Source of the DNA: Hyphomonadaceae bacterium TMED5
Lineage (GTDB): Bacteria > Pseudomonadota > Alphaproteobacteria > Caulobacterales > Hyphomonadaceae
Assembly: GCA_002173095.1 (NCBI GenBank)
Contig: NHBK01000009.1
Coordinates: 558,001-622,000, forward strand
Direction of reading: 5' to 3'
DNA: 64,000 bases
The position numbers were made by a program, and so were the translations under genes. The notes under the pieces are model-generated. The model saw only the letters and a list, made by a program, of their open reading frames with translations, did not search any database and was not told the DNA's origin. Positions 8,272-17,671 of this stretch are shown here, in pieces (position 1 is the stretch's first letter; every line of letters starts with the position of its first letter).

Positions 8272-11118
8272 ATGACTTTCAGATCACAGGTGAAGTGCGC
8301 CTTGTTCCTAGGGGTATCCGCACTTGCGTATACGTCCATTTCTGGCTCTGCAACAGCGCAGGAAGCAGAAAGGCGGTACGAAACCGTCATGGTGACCACG
8401 CAAAAGACAGCAGAGTCCATTCAGGACGTGCCGATTGCGGTGTCTGCCTTTGACGAAGATACGCTGGAACGGCTCCAGCTTGCAGGTGGCCCGGACCTTG
8501 TGCGGTCCATTCCGAACGTTTCATTCACTAAAAGCAATTTCACCGGTTCGAACTTCCGAATTCGCGGCATTGGTGCCGACCTTGTTGCAACATCCGGTGA
8601 TACCGGTGTCGGCATCCACCAGAATGACGTGCCACTGACAGCGAACCGCTTGTTCGAGTCCGAGTTCTTCGATGTTGAGCGCGTGGAAGTTCTGCGCGGG
8701 CCGCAGGGAACCCTTTATGGGCGCAACGCAACGGGCGGTGTGGTGAATGTCATCACCGCAAAGCCTGTGCTTGAGGAATATCAGGGCCAGCTTCAGGTGA
8801 CGCTTGGTTCTGACAATGCGCTGCGCGCTGAGGGCATGGTGAATATCCCAATCGGCGAGACGGCCGCGCTTCGCATTGCAGGCGCGTATCTGACCCGCGA
8901 TGGATTTGCGACCAATACTGTCACTGGAAATGATATTGATGGGCGCGACCTTGGTAGTATCCGTGCGACCCTGGCCTGGGAGCCAACCGATGATCTGCGC
9001 GGCTATTTCATGGTCGAGCACTTCCAGGAAGACGATAACCGCCTGCGGTCTGGCAAGCAGCTTTGTAATAAAGACCCGTTTGAAACCTCATTCTTTGGTA
9101 TTCCGATTGAACAGGAAGACCAGATCTACACCTCAACGGGGTGTCAGGAAGCGCCGCTAAGCGATTCCTTTGATCGTCTGAACACTGCGGCCAGCCTTGG
9201 TGGCGGTCTTGCTATTCTTGCCGGTCTTCTGGACGGTGATGCCGCGACGGACCCGCTGAACCCGAATATGCGGGAAATCGAGTCCTTTTCAGACCCGTCC
9301 TATCAGGCTGATCAGACGCTCTACACGCTGCAGCTGGAATATGACCTGACAGATGATCTGACGCTGACCTATCTCGGCAGCCATAACACCTCTTCGGTTC
9401 TGTCAGAGGAAGACCATAACAAGCTGCTGCCAACATCGGCTTACAATACGACTGCAGGGTTTGGACTGGTCAATTTGATCGGTGATGCCGCGACAGCGGA
9501 CTTTATCTATCAATCGCTCTTCCCGGGTGGGGTGGTGACAGACCCGCAATTGGGTGTCGACAATCAGCTACGCTCTTATGATCTTTCGGGCGCAGATACA
9601 GAACAGACCAGTCATGAGCTGCGTATTCAGTCTGACTATGATGGCCGGTTCAACTTCAATCTGGGTGCCATCTGGGTCGATTATGAGTCCGGCGTCGCTG
9701 AGAATCCGAATGAGAGCTATTACGTATTTTCCAACTCGCTGACAGCTGTCACGCAAATCAACAATGCGCTGGGCGGGGCCATTTTTGGCGGACCAACGCC
9801 GGTAGATACAAGCGGCGATGGTGCCGGCCCTATCATCGGAAACATCGATGCGACGGGGCGGAATTATTACCGCTCTATCTCTCCTTATGAACTGAGCTCA
9901 TACGCTCTGTTTGGTGAGAGCTATATCGACCTGACCGATGATCTGCAGCTTACGGTCGGCTTGCGCTATACAAATGACGATAAGAGTCAGGAAAACATTC
10001 CGATCTACTTCTTCGTGCCGTCGACAACGCGGTCTGACATTTTTGAGCCATTCCCAACCGCTGAAGCGCCGAATGGTATCTATAATGTTCAGTTCGAAGA
10101 GGTGACGGGCCGTATTGGTCTCGACTGGTCGCCTGAGCTGGATTTCACCGACGATACGCTGATCTATGGCTTCTATTCTCGAGGCTATAAAGGCGGCGGC
10201 ATCAATCCACCGCAGCCATCCGCGACGATCAATGCCTTCCCGCAAACCTTCGACCCGGAATTCATCAACTCGTATGAAATCGGAACGAAGAACACGCTGA
10301 TGCAAGGCGCTCTGCAGCTGAATGCGACAGGGTTCTTCTATGATTATGAGGGATATCAGATCACTCAGATCATCAATCAGACATCTGCCAATTTCAACAT
10401 CGACGCAAACATTCAGGGCTTTGAGTTAGAGACCATCTGGAATGCGACGAATAATCTGATCTTCAATGCCAATTTGGGACTTCTGAACACAGAGATTCAG
10501 GATTCCTCAGCGATCGACGTACTGAACCGCACGAATGGTGATCCGAACTATGTGGTCATCAAGAACGCGTCCAATTATTCCAACTGTGTCGTGTCAGCGG
10601 CGGGCTATGCAACGATTTTGGGAGCAATACAGGCTGGCGTTCTCAATCCGGGGGATACCGGTGGGCTTTGCCTGGGCGCATTCATGGGGCTTGAAGGTGC
10701 ATTCGGGCTTCCGGATGGCGCATTCACACCAAGTTCCGGCTTTGAAACAGACCTCGATGGCAACTCCATTCCGGGCTCACCTGACACCACGCTGAGCCTC
10801 GGTGCGGAATATATTGTCGACGATGTATTCAACGGTTGGGATATGAGCCTGCGCGGGGATTATTACTATCAGTCAGAATCCTTCACACGGGTCTGGAATA
10901 CGCCTCATGACCGTCTGGACAGCTGGGACAATCTCAATCTGTCCGTTCGGTTCACGAATGAGGAAAACAACATGTATGTCGAAATTTTCGGCAAGAACGT
11001 GATGGATGAAGAGGTCATTACCGGTGCGTATCTCACCGATGATTCCGATGGCCTGTTCACCAATGTCTTCCTCAATGAACCGGCGACGTATGGTATCACT
11101 GTCTCTCGGACGTGGTAG
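8272..11118 (+). CDS. TonB-dependent outer-membrane receptor
   Basis: 948 residues with a signal peptide (to about SGSATAQ). The TonB-box-like ETVMVTTQK is followed by the plug domain (SIQDVPIAVSAFDEDTLE, FRIRGIGAD, VEVLRGPQGTLYGRNATGG) and a long beta-barrel ending in an aromatic residue (SRTW). It is the receptor type abundant in Hyphomonadaceae and sphingomonads, importing iron complexes or organic solutes with energy from TonB/ExbBD; the ligand is unknown. The ATG follows ggaggagaag. A strong terminator closes the gene at 11139-11170. Confidence 0.92.
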   Translation: MTFRSQVKCALFLGVSALAYTSISGSATAQEAERRYETVMVTTQKTAESIQDVPIAVSAFDEDTLERLQLAGGPDLVRSIPNVSFTKSNFTGSNFRIRGIGADLVATSGDTGVGIHQNDVPLTANRLFESEFFDVERVEVLRGPQGTLYGRNATGGVVNVITAKPVLEEYQGQLQVTLGSDNALRAEGMVNIPIGETAALRIAGAYLTRDGFATNTVTGNDIDGRDLGSIRATLAWEPTDDLRGYFMVEHFQEDDNRLRSGKQLCNKDPFETSFFGIPIEQEDQIYTSTGCQEAPLSDSFDRLNTAASLGGGLAILAGLLDGDAATDPLNPNMREIESFSDPSYQADQTLYTLQLEYDLTDDLTLTYLGSHNTSSVLSEEDHNKLLPTSAYNTTAGFGLVNLIGDAATADFIYQSLFPGGVVTDPQLGVDNQLRSYDLSGADTEQTSHELRIQSDYDGRFNFNLGAIWVDYESGVAENPNESYYVFSNSLTAVTQINNALGGAIFGGPTPVDTSGDGAGPIIGNIDATGRNYYRSISPYELSSYALFGESYIDLTDDLQLTVGLRYTNDDKSQENIPIYFFVPSTTRSDIFEPFPTAEAPNGIYNVQFEEVTGRIGLDWSPELDFTDDTLIYGFYSRGYKGGGINPPQPSATINAFPQTFDPEFINSYEIGTKNTLMQGALQLNATGFFYDYEGYQITQIINQTSANFNIDANIQGFELETIWNATNNLIFNANLGLLNTEIQDSSAIDVLNRTNGDPNYVVIKNASNYSNCVVSAAGYATILGAIQAGVLNPGDTGGLCLGAFMGLEGAFGLPDGAFTPSSGFETDLDGNSIPGSPDTTLSLGAEYIVDDVFNGWDMSLRGDYYYQSESFTRVWNTPHDRLDSWDNLNLSVRFTNEENNMYVEIFGKNVMDEEVITGAYLTDDSDGLFTNVFLNEPATYGITVSRTW

Positions 11119-11138
11119 GGGAATCCAACGCGCCAAAG

Positions 11139-11170
11139 AAAAGCGGGAGGCCCTGGGCCTCCCGCTTTTT
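11139..11170. terminator. Bidirectional intrinsic terminator
   Basis: A perfect stem GCGGGAGGC/GCCTCCCGC (11143-11151 with 11157-11165) has A-tracts on the left and a T5 run on the right. It ends both the TonB receptor gene on the plus strand and, with weaker U-tracts, the fasciclin gene on the minus strand. Confidence 0.9.
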
Positions 11171-11192
11171 GAATTTCAGATCAGCAATCTGA

Positions 11193-12050
11193 TTACTGGA
11201 TCAGCGGCGCTGTATCTTCCTCCGGAATGATCACATTATCGATGATGTGGATCACACCGTTAGAGGCCATGATGTCGGCTGAAGACACAGCCACGGAACC
11301 AGCACTGATGCCACCATCATTGTCGCGTTCGATATTGATGGCAGAATCGCCAGCCGTTCGGAGCTCAATGCCGTCTGCCGGAATATCATCGGCCAGATAG
11401 ACACCTTCCACGACGTGGGCTCTCAACACGGCTTCAAGCTCTGCCGGATCGTTCGCAATCGATGCGAAAGTGGCTTCATCAAGCGCCTCGAAAGCTGCGT
11501 TCGTCGGTGCGAACACGGTCACAGCATTCACTTCCATCAGCTCTTCTGCAAGGTCAGTACCTGCGATCAGGCTTGCAAAGGTCGAAAACTGTGGCTCAGC
11601 AATCGCCACGTCCACGACATTCATTGAAAGCTCAGCGTCGCGTGCGACATCAGCCTCAGAGGCGTAATATGGGCCACCGACGCCGGTTTCGACCGTCTGA
11701 TTGGCGTGACCTTCATGCTCTGAAGAGCTCATTGCGAGCGTGCTACGCTCAACATACTGACCTTCTTTCAGTTCCGGGTTAGCGCCGGAATGAAGAACTG
11801 TCGGCGGAAAGTCTTCTGCAAATGGGTCTGGTTTCGGGACGCTGGTCGATGTCATTTCGACATTTGCCTGAGCCTGAGCGACCTTGCGGTACTCGGTTGT
11901 GGTCTCAAATTCCCAATTATTGACTTTCTGCAGCTGGAGGTCGTTCAGCTGTTCAGTCTGCACATCGCCTTGTGTATCTGCGCTCTGAGCCAGTACGGGC
12001 GTACCAATCAGTGCGAGCGCGGACACGGAACCAATTACAAGCGTTTTCAT
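11193..12050 (-). CDS. Exported fasciclin-domain protein
   Basis: 285 residues from MKTLVIG (ATG at 12050, preceded by aggagc). A signal peptide ends near VLAQSA. About 120 residues of linker follow, Thr/Ser/Pro-rich in places. One FAS1 domain covers roughly residues 145-275, with FSTFASLIAGTDLAEEL, VFAPTNAAFEAL and the end motif NGVIHIIDNVIIPEE. FAS1 domains mediate adhesion or matrix interactions at the cell surface or in the periplasm. The long N-terminal linker is not a recognised domain. Confidence 0.85.
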   Translation of the reverse strand: MKTLVIGSVSALALIGTPVLAQSADTQGDVQTEQLNDLQLQKVNNWEFETTTEYRKVAQAQANVEMTSTSVPKPDPFAEDFPPTVLHSGANPELKEGQYVERSTLAMSSSEHEGHANQTVETGVGGPYYASEADVARDAELSMNVVDVAIAEPQFSTFASLIAGTDLAEELMEVNAVTVFAPTNAAFEALDEATFASIANDPAELEAVLRAHVVEGVYLADDIPADGIELRTAGDSAINIERDNDGGISAGSVAVSSADIMASNGVIHIIDNVIIPEEDTAPLIQ

Positions 12051-12242
12051 GTCTTGCTCCTTCCTGTTGTTGTTCTGCCCAATCAACGACCCAGACGGGA
12101 ACGAAGTTTCAGGAATTACGTATTGTTCATGTGAGAGGCGTGTGAATGCATTTGAGAAAAGCGGTTTGCATGAGACAGATTCGGTCTAGTTTTCTCTCAG
12201 AAAATCAAAACAACTGCGCGTGCCGCGGAATAGGGAAAAGAT

Positions 12243-13397
12243 ATGTCCAGACTGCTGACCAGCTCCATTGGCCTTGTGCTCGCCACATCTCTTGTAGCCT
12301 GTGGGCAGAGTGAGCCGATCGAAGCACCGGCCGAAGCAACAACGCCTGCGAGTCCAGTGGCGTTTGAACTTGAGACCGTGGCAACGGGGTTCAGCTTTCC
12401 CTGGGGTATTGCCTTCCTGCCAGAGGGCGGGTTTCTCGTCTCCGAACGCGATGGTGAGTTGAGCTATGTCGCGCCGGGCAGTGAAGAAGGCGTGGATATC
12501 ACTGGCTTGCCTGATGTGTATGTCGCCGGTCAGGGCGGTGTGTTCGACGTGGTGCTGGATCCGGCGTTTGAGGACAATCGCTTTATCTATCTGAGCTATG
12601 CCAAAGGTAGTGCCGCAGCTAACTCAACCGCCATTTACAGGGCTCGACTGTCAGAGGACATGACCGCGCTTGAAGAGGGCGAAGACGTGTTTGTCGCGGA
12701 AAGCCTGCGCGCAACGCCGGCCCATTTTGGTGGTCGTATGACCTTCCTCCCAGATGGGACGCTTGTGCTGACTCTGGGCGAAGGTTTCCGGTATATGGCC
12801 GAAGCGCAGAACCCGCAGTCAGACCTTGGCACTGTGGTGCGCATAAATTCTGATGGCACTATTCCGGCTGACAATCCGTTCGCAGATGGAGCAGAGGGGC
12901 TGCCGCATGTCTGGTCCTATGGACATCGGAATGTGCAGGGCGTTGTGTTCGATGAGGCAACAGACACGCTCTACACTGTGGAACATGGCCCAATGGGCGG
13001 CGATGAAATCAATGTCGACATTGCAGGCGCGAATTATGGCTGGCCGGAAGTCACTTATGGTGTGAATTATGATGGCTCGATCATCACGACACAGACCGAA
13101 GCCGAAGGCATGGAATCGCCAATGCTCTATTGGGTGCCGAGCATCGCGCCGGGCGGTATGGAAGTTTACACTGGTGACGTCTATCCGGACTGGCAGGGTG
13201 ATCTGTTCGTCGCTGCGCTTGCGGGTATGAAAGTCCAGCGTGTGGATATGGACGGCAGCGAACTCGTTGGGCAGGAAGCTCTGTTTGACGACTTCGGCTC
13301 GCGGTTCAGGCAGATCGCGCAAGGCCCGGATGGATACCTCTATCTGCTCAGTGATGAGTATAATGGGTCAGTATATCGCATCGTGATTGCTGATTGA
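12243..13397 (+). CDS. PQQ-type aldose sugar dehydrogenase lipoprotein
   Basis: 384 residues. The signal ends in the lipobox LVAC (Cys20), then a Pro/Ala/Glu linker. The beta-propeller resembles soluble glucose dehydrogenase and YliI: FPWGIAFLPEGGFLVSERDG, HFGGRMTFLPDGTLVLTLGE, VWSYGHRNVQGVVFD and EHGPMGGDEINV, the last carrying the PQQ/Ca2+ region. Family enzymes oxidise aldoses to lactones using PQQ in the periplasm. No pqq genes are in this window, so holoenzyme formation depends on genes elsewhere or external PQQ. Confidence 0.87.
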   Translation: MSRLLTSSIGLVLATSLVACGQSEPIEAPAEATTPASPVAFELETVATGFSFPWGIAFLPEGGFLVSERDGELSYVAPGSEEGVDITGLPDVYVAGQGGVFDVVLDPAFEDNRFIYLSYAKGSAAANSTAIYRARLSEDMTALEEGEDVFVAESLRATPAHFGGRMTFLPDGTLVLTLGEGFRYMAEAQNPQSDLGTVVRINSDGTIPADNPFADGAEGLPHVWSYGHRNVQGVVFDEATDTLYTVEHGPMGGDEINVDIAGANYGWPEVTYGVNYDGSIITTQTEAEGMESPMLYWVPSIAPGGMEVYTGDVYPDWQGDLFVAALAGMKVQRVDMDGSELVGQEALFDDFGSRFRQIAQGPDGYLYLLSDEYNGSVYRIVIAD

Positions 13398-13513
13398 GAC
13401 GCGTGGTATCTGCAATTTCATTAATGCCATTAGGGTGAATGTTAACCGCCGCGTGGCAAGACGGTTCCAAAGTGTGAAAACACGTCTTGCCAAGACCCGA
13501 GAAGAGGTACGCG

Positions 13514-14254
13514 ATGAAGTTAGCATTAGCAGCAGGTCTGTCTCTGTGTCTGGCGCCTATGGCGCTGGCCGAGGAAAATGGAAATCACTGGGAATATGAA
13601 GGTGCCCACGGGCCGGCTCACTGGGCCGAAATCTCCCATGATTATCAGAGTTGCGCAGGCACCGAGCAATCGCCCATCGATCTGAATGGCTATGCGGTTC
13701 AGGCCGCCATCAACCCACCAGCGGTTTACTGGCGCAATGCGGCCGTCACTGACGTTCAGAACAATGGTCACACATTTCAGGTCGCGCTGGATAATGCCGG
13801 CAAAATCGTAATCGACGGGGTCGATTACAACTTCCTGCAATTCCACTTCCATTCCGGCTCAGAGCATACGTTGAACGGTCAGCGTTATCCGCTCGAAGTG
13901 CATCTGGTGCACCAGTCTGCTGATGGGCGTCTGGCTGTGATTGGCGTTCTTTTCCAGCGTGGCGCGTCTAACCCGCTTCTCGATCAGTTGATCGACGTGA
14001 TGCCGGGAAATGTCGGCCATGCCCGTCCAACCATGTCGGTCAATCTGAACGACTTCCTGCCGGGCGAGTGGGAATCCTATCGCTATCAGGGCTCGCTCAC
14101 TACGCCGCCATGCAGCGAGATCGTATCCTGGACGGTATTCGAACATCCGCTGACAGCATCAGCTGACCAGTTTGCAGTGTTTGAGACGATTTTCCCGCAT
14201 TCCTATCGTCCGGTTCAGCCAACGAACCGACGCTTCGTTCTGCACACGAACTAA
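13514..14254 (+). CDS. Alpha-class carbonic anhydrase, periplasmic
   Basis: 246 residues from the ATG at 13514 (gaagagg site upstream); the upstream GTG is less likely because it would bury the signal peptide. The signal MKLALAAGLSLCLAPMALAE is clear. SPIDLNGY, LQFHFHSGSEHTLNG and EVHLVHQS hold the three zinc-binding histidines (His-x-His and the later His), and SLTTPPCSEIVSW is the family end block. It hydrates CO2 to bicarbonate in the periplasm. A 10-bp inverted repeat precedes it (13454-13492). Confidence 0.92.
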   Translation: MKLALAAGLSLCLAPMALAEENGNHWEYEGAHGPAHWAEISHDYQSCAGTEQSPIDLNGYAVQAAINPPAVYWRNAAVTDVQNNGHTFQVALDNAGKIVIDGVDYNFLQFHFHSGSEHTLNGQRYPLEVHLVHQSADGRLAVIGVLFQRGASNPLLDQLIDVMPGNVGHARPTMSVNLNDFLPGEWESYRYQGSLTTPPCSEIVSWTVFEHPLTASADQFAVFETIFPHSYRPVQPTNRRFVLHTN

Positions 14255-14262
14255 GCTGGACT

Positions 14263-14871
14263 TTAATCCAGACCGCGGCGGCTCATCAGGGCCGCCGTAA
14301 GCGTGCCTTCATCCAGATGGTCAAGCTCACCGCCCATAGGTACGCCCTGGGCAAGGCGCGTAATCGTAATGCCCAACGGCTCCAGCCGGTCAGAGATATA
14401 GTGCGCGGTGGTTTGCCCATCTACAGTGGCCGACAGGGCGATAATGACTTCCTTGACGTCTGGCTCTGAGGCCCGGCGGACAAGACGCTCCAGATTCAAA
14501 TCCTCTGGTCCCACGCCATCCAGTGCAGACAGCACGCCGCCCAGAATATGATAGCGGCCACGAAAGGCGCCCGCGCGTTCCAGCGCCCAGAGGTCCGGAA
14601 CATCCTGCACGACACAAATTGTGCTGAGGTCACGGTTTGGCGCAGAGCACACTGTGCACGGGTCAATCGTATCAAACGTGCCGCAGACTGAGCATTTGGT
14701 GATGGCTTTTGCCGCCTCAGCCAGAGCTTCAGATAGCGGGGCGAGCAGCGTATCGGGGCGCTTTAAAAGGTGCAGCGCTACGCGGCGCGCCGAACGTGGG
14801 CCGAGACCGGGAAGTTTTCCAATCAGATCTATGACCCGCTGTAATTCCGGGCCGATAAGGTTCTTGGACAT
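14263..14871 (-). CDS. recR: Recombination protein RecR
   Basis: 202 residues from the ATG at 14871. A GTG five codons earlier is also possible. The helix-hairpin-helix [21 protein letters not shown], the zinc finger [16 protein letters not shown] and the Toprim domain ([21 protein letters not shown]) are complete. RecR acts with RecF and RecO to load RecA at single-strand gaps. It is the last gene of the dnaX-ybaB-(unknown)-recR operon. Confidence 0.95.
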   Translation of the reverse strand: MSKNLIGPELQRVIDLIGKLPGLGPRSARRVALHLLKRPDTLLAPLSEALAEAAKAITKCSVCGTFDTIDPCTVCSAPNRDLSTICVVQDVPDLWALERAGAFRGRYHILGGVLSALDGVGPEDLNLERLVRRASEPDVKEVIIALSATVDGQTTAHYISDRLEPLGITITRLAQGVPMGGELDHLDEGTLTAALMSRRGLD

Positions 14872-14972
14872 GAGGGCTTTCTGCACTGACCGCTGAAAAC
14901 AGGAAATTGCCGGATTCGGATGCGGGTTTCCAGCGTTTAGCTTCAGATTGGCCTGAACGGCCTGTGTTTTGT

Positions 14973-15431
14973 TCAGCCTGCCCAGCTCGACAACCAGCCC
15001 TTGAGCTGTTGGCCATAAGGCGTGAGGCGGTCAAATTCCTGCGCCGGGTCATAGAGCCAGAGCGGCGCATCTGGTGAGCGGCAATCTGCGCAGATATATG
15101 CGCCTCCGCCATAGATACAAATGGGCAGGAGATAGTCCGGAAAAGGCGTGTCGTTGGACGCGTCGCGAAAGGCTTCATAGCATTGAACCGCGTCGCGGTT
15201 CTTTTCATCGGTCCAGCCATCGGCCAATCCAAGCAGGCCGAAATTTGGGCCGAAGCCGCCATTTCCGATGGCGCGATACAGCGTCACCAAAAATTCTGGG
15301 GGTTCATGCGCCAGACGCGCAGTCGCATCGGCCAGAAGTTTGTCTGAAAGCGCCTTTTGCAAATGCATGGGGGATTGAGACAGGCGGCGGAGTTTCGCGC
15401 GTATCGCGTCGATCAGAGCCTCATCCGACAT
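14973..15431 (-). CDS. SMI1/KNR4 (SUKH)-like protein inserted in the recR operon
   Basis: 152 residues from the ATG at 15431 (the longer frame would start at TTG). A helical N-terminal region precedes a block typical of the SMI1/KNR4 superfamily: [21 protein letters not shown], then [17 protein letters not shown] and [10 protein letters not shown]. In bacteria SUKH proteins are often immunity proteins against nuclease or deaminase toxins. Here it lies between ybaB and recR, 24 bp after ybaB and 101 bp before recR, with no toxin nearby. The family call is based on motif spacing only. Confidence 0.65.
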   Translation of the reverse strand: MSDEALIDAIRAKLRRLSQSPMHLQKALSDKLLADATARLAHEPPEFLVTLYRAIGNGGFGPNFGLLGLADGWTDEKNRDAVQCYEAFRDASNDTPFPDYLLPICIYGGGAYICADCRSPDAPLWLYDPAQEFDRLTPYGQQLKGWLSSWAG

Positions 15432-15455
15432 GGTGTCCAATCCCCGACTGCGTGA

Positions 15456-15779
15456 TCAGAACGGCATTTTGAAGCCGGGAAGCATGCCGCCAAGGCCTGC
15501 TGTGGCTTCCTTCATGGCTTTCTCAAGCTCTTCGTCCAGGCGCTTGCGCGCGTCGGCGTGCGCAGCCTTGATCAGGTCTTCAACGATTTCAGCGTCATCG
15601 CCCATGAGTGTCGGGTCGATGGTCAGGTCGGCGAGCTTGCCCTTGCCTTTGAGGGTTACACGGACCATGCCGCCGCCAGCGACGCCTTCAGCGGTGACGT
15701 TCTCAGCTTTTTCCTGAGCTTCCTGCATCTTGGCCTGCATTTCCTGGGCCTGACGCATGATATTGCCGAGATCCTTCAT
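15456..15779 (-). CDS. ybaB: YbaB/EbfC nucleoid-associated protein
   Basis: 107 residues with the typical helix MRQAQEMQAKMQEAQEKAEN, the central strands VRVTLKGKGKLADLTIDP and the C-terminal amphipathic helix. It forms DNA-binding dimers and is encoded between dnaX and recR in many bacteria. Its start overlaps the dnaX stop by 4 bp. Confidence 0.95.
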   Translation of the reverse strand: MKDLGNIMRQAQEMQAKMQEAQEKAENVTAEGVAGGGMVRVTLKGKGKLADLTIDPTLMGDDAEIVEDLIKAAHADARKRLDEELEKAMKEATAGLGGMLPGFKMPF

Positions 15780-17518
15780 CGGCTTTCCTTTCTGTTCACG
15801 GGCTGGGATGAGAAATCCACATGCACAATGTTTTCTTCGCCGTCTTCTGCCACGTCTGGTGTGTAGACGTCGAGCACTTCTGCGCCCGGAAAGCGGCCCA
15901 TCAGGTCTGAGAGGAACTCATCCTGCATAGCGTCCTGAATGCGCTCAAGGCGTTCGCGTTCCTTCTTTTCTTGAATGGTCTCAGCAGAAGAGCGGACTTG
16001 CTCGATTTCCCAGTGATCGCCCGTTTCATCGTTCAGGAAGCGTTGGATATTGCTGATCAGACTCCCGCCTGCGCCTTTTTCAAGCTGCAGGGAGAGGAAG
16101 CCATAGCGAACTTCGCCGGCGCGTACGAAACGCTCCATCTCATAGAGAATGTCAGCGCGTTTACGTGATTCAAGAAGGGAGAGAATGCCTTCAAAGCTTG
16201 CGGGCTGTCCCATTGAAGTGACGCCCGCATCGTCATTTTTTGACGGTGGATCTCCATTCGGAACACGCGGCGCGGCTCCGTGCTGGGCGGCGATGATCGC
16301 TTTGACTGCATCTTCCGGCGAAGGCACATGCGCGGCGGCGGCCAGTTGAATGAGGATCATCTCAACCGCAGTGGCCGCATTCGGTGCGATCTGAGCAACT
16401 TCAAAACCCTTCATCAGGATTTGCCAGAGGCGGGTCGATTGGGCAGGGCTGAGCTTTGCAGCAATTTCTTTGGTGAGGCGTGTCCACTCGGCAGGGCCGC
16501 TCGCCGCGTAATCATCGCCCAGAACGTTTGCACGGCTGACTTCGACAGACAGTTCGATCAGGTCTTTCAGAATGGTCAGCGGGTCGCCGCCGGCCTGAAT
16601 CTGGCCCGCGAACTCATCCAGCACAGCCTGATGGCTGCCATCTACGGCATGGCCGAACAGCGTCATTAGGCGGGAATGGTCGGCAAGGCCCAGCATATCG
16701 CGAACATCGTCAACCGGGACTTCTGCGCCATCTTCGCTGGAGACAATTGCCTGATCGAGAATGGAGAGAGCGTCGCGGACGGAGCCTTCAGCGGCGCGTG
16801 CAATCAGGGTGAGGCCTTCACCGGCAACCTTCACGCCTTCCTTTTCGCAGATATTGGAAAGGTGCTGGCTCAGCGTTTCAATATCGAGACGGCGCAGGTC
16901 AAAGCGCTGACAGCGTGAGAGGACTGTGACCGGTACTTTGCGGATTTCAGTGGTCGCAAAGACAAACTTCACATGCTCGGGTGGTTCTTCGAGTGTTTTC
17001 AGAAGTGCGTTGAATGCTGATTTCGACAGCATGTGCACCTCGTCAATGATGAAGACTTTATAGCGCGCAGAGACCGGCGTGTAGCGTGCGCCGTCCAGAA
17101 GTTCACGCATATCATCCACGCCCGTACGTGATGCCGCGTCGAGTTCCAATACGTCTGGATGACGGCTATCGATGATGGCCTGACAATGACGCCCGGGCGG
17201 ATCCATCTCCAGACTTGGGCCGTGAACCGTGTCAGTCTCATAATTAAGTGCGCGCGCCAGAAGTCGCGCGGTCGTGGTTTTACCGATGCCGCGTACGCCG
17301 GTCAGCATGAAGGCATGGGCGACACGGCCGGTACGGAATGCATTGGCGAGTGTCTTCACCATGCTCTCCTGACCGATCAGATCGGAGAAGCGCTGCGGAC
17401 GATATTTCCGCGCGAGAACCAGATAGCCAGATTTGCTGCTGGTGGGTGCAGCAGGCTCGTCGCCAAACATGGACGCCGTCATGTCATCAGGTTCGTGTGG
17501 TATGTCAGACTCACTCAT
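15776..17518 (-). CDS. dnaX: DNA polymerase III subunits gamma/tau, DnaX
   Basis: 580 residues. The AAA+ core has Walker A GVRGIGKTT (74-82), Walker B IIDEVHML and the SRC sensor (LSRCQRFDLRR). The zinc cysteines of E. coli DnaX are missing (one Cys remains, GRHCQAI), as in other alphaproteobacterial DnaX. Domains I-III end near residue 400. A linker with an apparent -1 frameshift cassette follows (codons 426-428), then the tau-specific C-terminus that contacts DnaB and the alpha subunit. Frameshifting would end translation after 428 residues, close to the 431 of E. coli gamma. It is the first gene of the ybaB/recR operon. Confidence 0.96.
   Translation of the reverse strand: MSESDIPHEPDDMTASMFGDEPAAPTSSKSGYLVLARKYRPQRFSDLIGQESMVKTLANAFRTGRVAHAFMLTGVRGIGKTTTARLLARALNYETDTVHGPSLEMDPPGRHCQAIIDSRHPDVLELDAASRTGVDDMRELLDGARYTPVSARYKVFIIDEVHMLSKSAFNALLKTLEEPPEHVKFVFATTEIRKVPVTVLSRCQRFDLRRLDIETLSQHLSNICEKEGVKVAGEGLTLIARAAEGSVRDALSILDQAIVSSEDGAEVPVDDVRDMLGLADHSRLMTLFGHAVDGSHQAVLDEFAGQIQAGGDPLTILKDLIELSVEVSRANVLGDDYAASGPAEWTRLTKEIAAKLSPAQSTRLWQILMKGFEVAQIAPNAATAVEMILIQLAAAAHVPSPEDAVKAIIAAQHGAAPRVPNGDPPSKNDDAGVTSMGQPASFEGILSLLESRKRADILYEMERFVRAGEVRYGFLSLQLEKGAGGSLISNIQRFLNDETGDHWEIEQVRSSAETIQEKKERERLERIQDAMQDEFLSDLMGRFPGAEVLDVYTPDVAEDGEENIVHVDFSSQPVNRKESR
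16199..16255 (-). promoter_or_regulatory. Candidate programmed -1 frameshift signal in dnaX
   Basis: On the coding (minus) strand, in order: GGAG (16255-16252), 10 nt, the heptamer A-AAA-AAT in the correct frame (16241-16235), then TGA in the -1 frame directly after it (16235-16233). After a 5-nt spacer comes a hairpin: TGCGGGC (16229-16223) pairs with GCCCGCA (16205-16199), GTC pairs with GAC, one A is bulged and the loop is 10 nt. This is the same architecture as the E. coli dnaX frameshift site. Efficiency is unknown; A-AAA-AAT is normally weaker than A-AAA-AAG in E. coli. Confidence 0.6.
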
Positions 17519-17671
17519 CGGTAGGAGAATATAGACGAGTTACCGCAAGGGCGAGGGGGGAAGAGACATTTTCTGTGATGTTTCAGACCTGAGAGACTCA
17601 TTTGCATTTTCTGCGAATTGCACACCCAACTTTGCGCTGTAAGATGACACTCTTGCTGGGATTTAGCTGAC

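Noticed and set aside
15776-17518. A ClpXP-type gamma processing site as sole explanation
   Set aside because: I cannot identify the degron or stop signal from sequence; the recoding cassette is the only direct evidence, so processing is left as an alternative.
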